Shown: positions 33,980 to 43,800 of the stretch, one piece after another
How the letters are laid out: every line of letters starts with the position of its first letter
Numbering within the stretch: position 1 is the first letter of the stretch
DNA from: Bemisia tabaci
Taxonomy: Eukaryota > Arthropoda > Insecta > Hemiptera > Aleyrodidae
NCBI RefSeq assembly: GCF_918797505.1
Contig: NC_092797.1
Location: forward strand, 15,265,372 to 15,329,371
Direction: 5' to 3'
Length of the DNA stretch: 64,000 nucleotides
The notes under the pieces: generated by a model
What the model was told of the DNA's origin: nothing
Seen by the model: the letters and a program-made list of their open reading frames with translations, nothing else
Databases searched by the model: none
Position numbers and translations under genes: made by a program

Positions 33980-34232
33980 CTGCCGTATCGAGGAAAAATG
34001 CCGTATGAGCATTCGAGGGTTGTCAAATTTCCTCTCAGAAAATAGTTATTTTAAAAGAGAATAATGAATATTTTTCCTTGAAGTTTTCGGACTATTTAGA
34101 TCAAATTACGGCCGAAATTCTCCAGAAAATTGGAGGAAAAATATTCACGAATATACCCAAAACTTGGTTATTTTTTGAAGGAAATTTTGCAACGCCTGAA
34201 GGCTCGTACGGCGTTTTTCCTTAACACGGCAG
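33980..34232. mobile_element. Family A element (253 bp)
   Basis: CTGCCGTATCGAGGAAAAAT at the left; CGTACGGCGTTTTTCCTTAA...CGGCAG at the right. Confidence 0.8.
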
Positions 34233-34897
34233 TATGGCCCATTCAAAATTTTTACTTTTAGTTTCCTCCACAGCCCCTATCTTATGCTAGAAGGCTCTTA
34301 AATATTTTCTTCAACCCCTTATTGATCCAAACCATTGTGCGTCGGCTCCATTCATTATTGCGTGGAAAGTCGCGTGGCCGTGTGGTGGTGGCGCTTCAAA
34401 TCGGCCCGGCTCTGAAACGCGCTAAACTCCTCGCTTGACGCTCTTCCAGCCCACCGACGTAACAATTTTCCGCTTTCTTGACTTCTTCATTCTGGCCGTC
34501 TCCAGTCCTCACCCTTCCCAAATTCTCAAAACTTCGACTTTTGACACCCTGTGCCATTGTTGCTTCGTCTAACTACCTCAAGTCCATTCAGTTCTATCTC
34601 AGCCTCAGCCTATTCTAGCTTGTTTAATGAAGTCGTCCGAAATTATTTAGAACTTGAGAAAAAACGAAATTAGTACACTGCCTGCAACAGCAAAAACGCC
34701 GTAACTCAATTCTGCATTCTGCATTCTCCATTTTTCAATTTTTCCTCTACAAAATGTTGTATTACATGTTGTATTATCGAAGGAAAAGACTGAAGACTCC
34801 TCTACAGTGTACATCATTATCACGACGAAACATACATTGAACACATTGGGTGGACCTAGCGGAGAACGCGGATGTATTTTCAAAGCAGTCTCTTATT
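34233..34897. other. 3' flank of the SLC17 gene at 34898-46786
   Basis: About 665 bp with no repeat recognised. It should contain the 3' UTR and polyadenylation site of the minus-strand gene, but I could not single out a clear AATAAA on the minus strand. Confidence 0.35.
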
Positions 34898-37800
34898 TTA
34901 CACTTCTGCTTCTTGTTTTTCGGTTTCCTTCGGCTCATTTTTACCTCTCAGTAAACGCGCTTCGTTCTTGGCCCAAGACTGAACTTCCCCGTCACCGAAA
35001 ATACCGTAAAAAATAGCACCAAACATGTAAACACAGCTGGTGATCAGGAACATGTTCTTCCACTCGGATGCCTCATGCTTCATTGAACAATAAAAACAAA
35101 AACAAAAAACAATTAAAACAATCACTGCGTCCAATTTAGCGAAATAATGATTTTCAATCATGGAGTAGGGGAAAAAAACTTACAATTAGTGCATAATTAA
35201 CGACAGGCGGTTAAATTAGGTGGAACCTATAAAAATATCTATGAACCAAACGCCTTTTTACGTCGTAAAAAAATTTAGACGATAATAGTGGTATAATATG
35301 TAGAAAAACGTTGTTCCCGCCACAGCGGATTCACCAGGTATTTGGAAACTCGGAAGTTTCCCCCGCAATACGCACACGGACAACACGCGTTGCACCGCGG
35401 CGTATTGTCTCTCTCCGCGGCGTTTGTTCCTAGCGAACTTCGCCCGACCGCCGCCTGAGGGCGCTCCGCGCACCACGCTGCTTGCGATCAGCTGACCGTG
35501 CCGGTTTTTGTAGGTCACTAGTGCTTCTAGTGCTTCTGTGCTTGTCTGTTGGTCACGTCCTGCTTGTACGTCGAAGCTGCTTGGAGTTTAGCTGTTCCGC
35601 ATCCTGGTATCCATAGGTCGCTGGTTCATCCGGCCCGAGGGACCAAAATGTAGCGTCAGGGCTGAGCTAAAAAATATGAGTGGACTGTATATAGGCGGTC
35701 ACCTCTCTCTCCGAAAACTGAATCCCCCCGAACCTAAACGTGATGGCGCTCAGCCGATCATCTTCCCAAAACCCTTTTCGTTTGGGAAGATGAGGCCATG
35801 CGGCGGTGCTATGCGGCGGTGAACAGCGGTGGGCTCCAAGGCCGAGGTCTCCACATGCGGTGGCAAAGGAGGCGGTAGTGACAAAAGAAAAATGCGGCTT
35901 ACCGTGCAGTACAGCTAATAAAGGAAGAAAGTGCTAATAAGAAAGCGAAAGAACCAGAATGCTAATAAAGAAATCCATGGACCTAGACATAGCGGACCAT
36001 GGATGGACCTATGGACCTTTCGAAGAACGGCGTCGCCAAGAACGCGCCGCCACCGCCGCCGACCGCCGCCGACGTCACCAGCGCAAAGAGCGCGCAGAGG
36101 AGCGACGTCGCCACCGTTCTGATGTTGTTGATGAACGTCGTGTTGTTATTGACACTTCCCGCTCGAGGCAGCCACACCATGTTCGGTCGCGCACCCTACG
36201 GTGCGTCTGGTGCTATCATGAGCACATTTCGCTGTCGTGCCCCGAGCTCCTGACCTTGGCCCCGGCGGAGCGACTCCAACTTGTGGAGTCCCACGACCGC
36301 TGCTCCAATTGCCTGGGGACGCATCGGGCAAGCCGATGCCAATGTCCGAAGAAATGTCGGTTCTGCCGAGAACGGCACCATTCAATTCTACATCACGCCT
36401 TCCCCACGGTAGAACCTCGTGCCACGACCCTCTTGACTCGGCAGTCAACCCAGAGTTCTTCCGCTCCCGAAAGGAGCCGGCCGGCGCAGTCCGTGCGCTT
36501 CGCCGACCCTATCGCTTCAGTGGTGGATGACCTGGAAAACGACGTTGAGGTTCCAGTGTACCAGGCTCGCCTCTTGTACCGCCGTCAGCGACTGGCCGCC
36601 GACTGGGACAAGCCCAGTGCCATCGTGACGCCTGACGCGGTCTACGAGGTCTTGTAGACCCAGTAGACCACCCACGTCTCCGCCAGGCTCAGCCTGCCTT
36701 ACCGCCGCTCCTTGAGCGTTTTTCCGCAGCTTTTCAAGCTCCCGCTACCTACCTGGACCTTTTTCCGCCCGGGGAGTATGTTCCCGCCACAGCGGATTCA
36801 CCAGGTATTTGGAAACTCGGAAGTTTCCCCCGCAATACGCACACGGACAACACGCGTTGCACCGCGGCGTATTGTCTCTCTCCGCGGCGTTTGTTCCTAG
36901 CGAACTTCGCCCGACCGCCGCCTGAGGGCGCTCCGCGCACCACGCTGCTTGCGATCAGCTGACCGTGCCGGTTTTTGTAGGTCACTAGTGCTTCTAGTGC
37001 TTCTGTGCTTGTCTGTTGGTCACGTCCTGCTTGTACGTCGAAGCTGCTTGGAGTTTAGCTGTTCCGCATCCTGAGGATTTCTTTATTAGCATTCTGGTTC
37101 TTTCGCTTTCTTATTAGCACTTTCTTCCTTTATTAGCTGTACTGCACGGTAAGCCGCATTTTTCTTTTGTCACTACCGCCTCCTTTGCCACCGCATGTGG
37201 AGACCTCGGCCTTGGAGCCCACCGCTGTTCACCGCCGCATAGCACCGCCGCATGGCCTCATCTTCCCAAACGAAAAGGGTTTTGGGAAGATGATCGGCTG
37301 AGCGCCATCACGTTTAGGTTCGGGGGGATTCAGTTTTCGGAGAGAGAGGTGACCGCCTATATACAGTCCACTCATATTTTTTAGCTCAGCCCTGACGCTA
37401 CAAACGTTTACTGACAATTTGTCAGCGTATGGCTCTTCAAAAAACTTGGTGGGGACATTCATGGCCCCTGGTAAAAATTGGCGATAGGAGCTGCGTTTCA
37501 AAATACCATTGGAGTTCTTATAGCCGACTGAAGAGGGCTACAGAAAATCATATAGCTGGCTGTAGAAAGTGGGAAAAATCATACGGCCGGGCTACACGAA
37601 GGGATAAAAAATTATACCGCCGGGCTATAGTTCCTATCGCCGGGTTTTACATTTTATCGCCTGGCTGTTGCTTTTTCGGCATCGGCTATAAAAGGCTATA
37701 AGAAATCGTGTAGAAATTCTTGTGCTTTGTAAATCTTTAAGTTTGTACGAAATCACCTTAATATTTACAAAACGCACATTATATTTTCTTTTAATACATA

Positions 37801-40800
37801 TTTTTTTCATCAATTAAAATGAGAATAATCTATACAGAGTGTGCAAACATTTCAAAGTCATGAGTTGAGAAACGCCGACTCCGCGAGATTAAATATTAGA
37901 GCATAACTCAAAGCGGAGCGGCGGCGCACTGGCGCCTACAAACCTAACAGGGATACTTCACGCATTGCGCAATGCGTGAAGTATCCCTGTTAGGTTTGTA
38001 GGCGCCAATGCGCGTTCAGCGCTGGCTGCCCGCCCGCCGCGCCGCAGCGTACCGCGGCGCTTGAAGCAACTATTTCACACCAGAGGTATTTCACAGTATC
38101 ATACGAAATTGAAGGCGCTCCAACATATTAGGAATGGCAGGCATCCTTCAAAAGTACGGAGCTTTCCTCGCAAATTAAATCAAGATACTGCGGCCAAAAA
38201 AGAGAGCGGTAGTCCAATAACTCACCAAGTCCTAGCATCCGTAATTAGTAACGTTTAGCACACACTTTATCGCCAGGCTGTTGCTTAATCGCCATCGGCT
38301 AAAAAAGGCTATAAGAAATTGTGTTGCCGGCTATAGAAGCTATTGGAAAACTTACAGCCGGCTGTAGGTCTATGGTATTTTGGAACACAGATTCTACTGC
38401 CAATTTTTATCAAGTGAGATTGAGGGGAAGAGGCACTATAGAAGGCCAATCCTTGTTAATTTTACCCCCATATTTTTAAAAAATCTTTAGAGGTTTTTTA
38501 TACCTTTATTCAAATTTCTTTGATTATTCTTGTTTTATAATGCAAGGTGTAAATCCCTGAGTATGCACTTGATTAGCATGAAGGGCCAGAGAGTCACTAT
38601 ATGTATGGTTCATTACATTTAAACATGGCTATATATGTTGTTTGTCGATTGCGGTTTGTTATCCTAATTATTGCAAAGAGCAAAATCAAATGACTGAATC
38701 ATATTCTTATTTTTTTTTGGCTGAAATGGATGATTTATTTTAAAGAAATTGTAATTAAGCATTACAAACCTTGTGCTGAACAAGGTATCCTGCAAGTGTG
38801 GGACTGATCACTCCCGCCAGTTGAGAGAAAGTGTTATCTAAACCTTTCAAAATAGAAGCGTACTGCGGGGCAATATCTAAATTATTTACACTGAAACACA
38901 TTCAATACGCGGTTGATTGATTACAAGCAGTAGAAAAGGTAGTAGTAGAAAAGTAGAAAGTAGTAAGTAGAAAATGTGTTCAGGTTCTATCAATTCCTTA
39001 ATAAAAACTTTTTCTCCTGAAATTTATACAACGAAGCTGTCCACATGATGACGAACATTTTATCAGTAGCTCTGATGTCTGTAGAGAGATTTTTGAAGCT
39101 AGGGCACTGTGGCGCCCTTGTTATGAGAAATTCGAGATCGAGTATTCTAAATATTCTTAATATGATGATTTAAAACCATTCAATCATATTTAAGCCCGTT
39201 TGAGAAAAATTTATGAGGAGGCGGATCCAGCAATTCGGCAACACTGGTTTTCCTTCATTTAAACCTGTGTTGAATAATCGATTCTGGTCGGAGCACCTGG
39301 CCTTCCCAAGAATCGATACATTTCCATACGTTTAAATTGAGTATAGAAACAATATTGCCAATTTGCTGGCTCCACCGATGAGATTTATCCGGGCAAATGT
39401 TACATCAGGAGGATCTTGTTTCTAGTAGCAGACTTAGACAATCATATGTATATTAGGTCGGGAAAAAGTTTCCTCGATTAATTTTGTATTCAAAATTCTC
39501 GAGGAATGTTACTACGATTTGATACTGTGGAAGGTTCCACAAATGCATCTACACAGAAAAAAAGCTACTGAGGATAAAACAAAGTCTGATATTAAGTTAC
39601 CCATAAGAGGAGATAGCAAAAGCTGCAACGCTGCAAGATATTATCAAACAGAGAAGGACCCCTACAGAAGTGCTCATGTATGAGACGGTGAAGATGCAGA
39701 TGGCTTGACAGGTAAAAGCAGTGCAAAGGAAAAACTTCCGCGCCTATAAACAAAAATTATTATCAATTACATACTCGTATTTCGGAAGCAAATTATTAGT
39801 GTCCGTCCAATCAGAATTTGGTGATGTATGGGGTACATGCTACGAAGAGAAGTCCTGAGATAATAGGCGAATTTTTGCGATTGGACACTGTCAACTTTTT
39901 CATCCAGAAAAATTAAAAAAAAACAAAAACCTTTTTCGAAAGACCGTTGCCGAAAAATTAAATTAGTAAAAAAGTAAATTAGAAAATAATTGAGGAGCTT
40001 TCCGGAAAAAGGGCACATAGCAAAAAATCGCGTGTGAGAAAAATACATCTTAAGTTTCCATCATTACTTTCCGGTCACTGATGATAACTTACATCGCTCC
40101 TTGGACTCCCGATTTCAATTATAAGTCACAGTCAGTGACCATAGAATAATGATGGAAACTTCAAATGCATTTTTCTCAAACACCATTTTTTGCTATGTGC
40201 CCTTTTTCCGGAAAGCTCCTCAATTTCTGAAAACAGGGATTGGTGTCACAAGAATGTCGATCATTTTCATGAAGAGAGGTTAGTTCTTGATTTTTTGAGT
40301 AATTAGATTGAAGATTTAAAAATATAAAGAAATTGGGGTTTGGGCCTAAACTGATCAGTTGACTCACATGCTTAGTGGTTAGGTAGCTGGCCCGTACCCA
40401 GTCGATGAAGAAACCTGCTATTTGCATCATTAGACTCGAACCCACATAAGGTAAAGCTGATAAAAGCCCAGCCTCAGCCAAGTCAAAGTTCAGCATTTCT
40501 GTAAATTTACCAAACGTGCAACTTTATACGATCCCTGACGATATTAAGAATGGAATGATTTAAGTGAAATATGACCAAAGAACATAGTGGTAAAAAATCG
40601 CAGTAAAAAGTGAACTTATTAAAATATTTTAGTCAATATTGCTATTCAATATTTTTCTGAATAATCGCAATATTGAAGGTCCATAATTGCAATATTGAAG
40701 CCCATCAAGATTGGTTTCTGAAGGGTTCATTTTTATCGGCTTGATCAGCTTCATGAACCTCGTAGGATGAAAAAAAAAAAATGGCGGACATCGCATGAAG

Positions 40801-43800
40801 ATGAAACTAAAGTGCAGACTTTGTGATTTTTTGGACTTCTTTTCGCAATGAGGAGCTACAAATTCTGTCTCAGTTTAGATACAAGGCATGTACCATTAAT
40901 TTTCCTATTCTTATAAGTGTTTTTACGAATGAGCCAGATATTGTCGTCTATAATTGTAAAATGTACCCAGTCTATTTGCTCGTATCACTGTGAGATTCAC
41001 TCCTATCAAGCATTAAGGCGCATTGATTCAGTTATGAAACTTGTTTTCTACATCCTAATTGAAAACACAATTTCGTCTTACACTGGAAAAAAACACATTC
41101 TATCTAGCGTCCAGACTCTTGGAAACATTGACAAGAAAAAATACTTTTGATTCAATCGGATTTTTGCTTGAATCAAAACGAAATCCGCTAAAATTAAGAG
41201 GCTTGGTTCTTGATTTAAGCTAGATTCTGATTGAATCAAGAGTACTTTTTCTTGTCGATGTTTTTAAGAGTCTGGACTCTAGATTCAATGTGTCTTTTTT
41301 TTTCCAGTGTGAAAATCGGAAAAGTTCAGTAACACATACAGACTGAGGAAATCATGCATAACATAATGAATTGCTCATAAATGTTTAAATATTGAGATGT
41401 ATACCTTTCATAAAAGTTGGAAGTTGCATCAACAACGTGTAAAAACCCAAATCTTCGGTAAACATGGCAACCGCGATTGCCCAGACAGGCATTGATGTTA
41501 AAATACTTCTCCATGGAACTGACATCTAAAGTCAAAGAACCACTCATTTAAATCGCTGATTAGGAAAAAAAAATCTTGTTGAAACCAAGAACAGACGAAA
41601 AAGGTGTAGAAAATCATTCCACGTCATTGCTTCAGAACATATTTTCATGAAATAGATTTTATGTTTCGGATCTAACGGATCACCCTCGACACTCACAAGT
41701 CCGTAAGATAGAGTCGGTTCGAAAACATGAGTTGAGTAATAATGATATTGTAAGATTTCACAAGTTAAAGTTGCGTGAATAAACCAAGTACCATTCTCAA
41801 TTTCAAGTTTGTTCACAGCGTTTTTTTGTATAGTGTTAAATTAATGTTAAAGTTTTGAATTTGATGCTAGTTTCTTGATTTTATCGGTATTTTTCTACGC
41901 GGTCTTTGTCCGTACCTCACGTCAAAGTCCGCATACACATCAGCTGAACACTCTCCTCCCTTATTCTTGCACTAAAACTCATTGAAGATAATTTTGTGGC
42001 TTCAATTCTGATTTTTGTATTTTTTGGCTTTGATTCTCCGCAATGTGGACCCAGAACTATTCTACTATCCTGTCACATATACCCATTTTTCAAATAGGTA
42101 GAGTTGAACCGTGAGAATTGGGTTCTTCGATGCACTTTCCCCCTTCAGATGTTAGCAAGGCAACCATTCTTACAGAGCATATCGACGGTGTAAGTCGGCA
42201 ATCACATAACTCGATTTGCGACGTCGCAGACTTCCTACCATACTTTATTTTTTAAAAGGAAAACTACTCAACGGCAATTCTTTAAAACTGCCGTGATTTT
42301 TCTTCTCTGTGCAAAGAAAATTCTGCAAAATAACTTCAAAGAATGATGTCAATTTGTTCTCCTTTAAAAAATAACATAGAGGCGGAGATTTTCAGCCACC
42401 GCAAACGAGATGTGTGATTGCGGACTTACGCCGTCAATGTGCACTTGAACAAATCTCAGGTTGTCTTGCGGATTCATAAAATCTTGTTAATGCTCTTTGT
42501 ACCTACTGTTTCATGCACTAAAAGAACTTGGATTTTCTTGTGTTGGAAAAGAACACACCAATAAAAACCAAAACTTAGTTTAACGTGACAAATGCTGGAT
42601 CAGTAATACAAGCCCCGTGGAAAGGCATTGTCATAAAATGATCTATTACCTTGCTATCCGAAGAAGAGCCGGACAAAGAGGCATGAATGTAATTCATCTC
42701 TTCGGTGGATATATGAGGGTCGTCCTCTGGTCGGTCTTTCACGACCCAAAACCATATTATTGACCAAAATAAAGCTATGAGACCTGTAAATTGTTAAAGT
42801 AAAGACGTTCGAATATTTCGTCGTTTTATGGACGAAGGTACGTAACTGCATCCAGAAGTTGCAAATTCGACTCAAATAATTCAACGTTTTGAAAGTGTGC
42901 ACCTGAACAGTTTTCAAAAAAAGCGAAAGCAAACCCTCGATCCAAAATAATCAACTTGAATGTTTTGGAGGTCAAAAGGGCCAGTTGCGCTGGTTACAGA
43001 ATCGTGTTTTGATGCTTGATCCTTGTAGATCCTAATATGCGATCAGTGCCGACCGCTCATCGCACTGCGTTAGACGCAATGCGCGAAGTATTTCTGCAGT
43101 TATGTAGGCGCTAATACGCGTTTCGTGCCGACCGGCGGCGGCACTATGTTTGGTACGATTAGAAACAATGGCACAGTGTGCATAGTATGCACCTGCGCAA
43201 TTTTCATTTAAAATTTCCTTAATTTTTGTATGAAATCAGAAAAAAAAAATCTGTGAGATTGACAGTTAGAGTTTAGAAATGCCCAAGACTCTTCTGATAA
43301 ACGAGGATTTTGCGAAGAGAAATTTTGCAACTCTGAAATGCAGTTACGTTTCCTCGTGCGGGGAGGGCCGCTTTGTGATCGATACATATATGGAATACAG
43401 TGACTAGACATTAAACCGGATCGTTGCCGATTTGAATTTTGTCGTCAACTCAAGTAATTTTGGTTCCTGTGGATCATTTCATTGGTAGATTATCTTTGCG
43501 GCAAGGGAACCAGGTGCATCGTGTCTATTTAAGACATCATATTTTTAAAATTTAAAATCTTCGCGGTATTTTTTGTAAGCAATTATTATCAGAAAGGAAT
43601 TTTTCATTTCGTTGTGTTGCTATGCTTGTGTAATTTGATTTTAGAGGCTTGTGTCTTCTTACCTCAACACCGTGCTGGCGTAAAAAGATGAATCACAATC
43701 CACTGTTTTTCATGAATTTTTCTTTGAGAGTCATACCACTTTGAAAGAAACTGAAAGACACTCCGTCTTTCCAAATGAATTCTCGCAGACTTATTGTTGG

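Larger units (their letters stand above)
35312..37402 (+). mobile_element. Non-autonomous BEL/Pao-type LTR retrotransposon, young, with inverted 5' LTR half and PBS
   Basis: The element starts TGTTCCCGCC and ends GACGCTACA, flanked by the 5-bp duplication AACGT (35307-35311 and 37403-37407). The 3' LTR is 36779-37402 (624 bp). On the 5' side the first 295 bp (35312-35606) match the 3' LTR base for base by eye. The following 370-bp block (35607-35976) is reversed: it holds the complement of the LTR second half (35649-35976, 328 bp) and, before it, the complement of a primer-binding site (35628-35645, ending CCA in this orientation). Between the LTRs is a gag-like ORF with zinc knuckles but no protease, reverse transcriptase, RNase H or integrase, so it depends on another element for mobility. 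It lies in the last intron of the 34.9-46.8 kb SLC17 gene, antisense to that gene. Confidence 0.88.

Noticed and set aside
35258..35518. Minus-strand ORF starting MTYKNRHG, repeated at 36749-36985
   Set aside because: It lies wholly within the LTR, appears in both LTR copies for that reason, and runs antisense to the element's Gag. It is a by-product of GC-rich LTR sequence.
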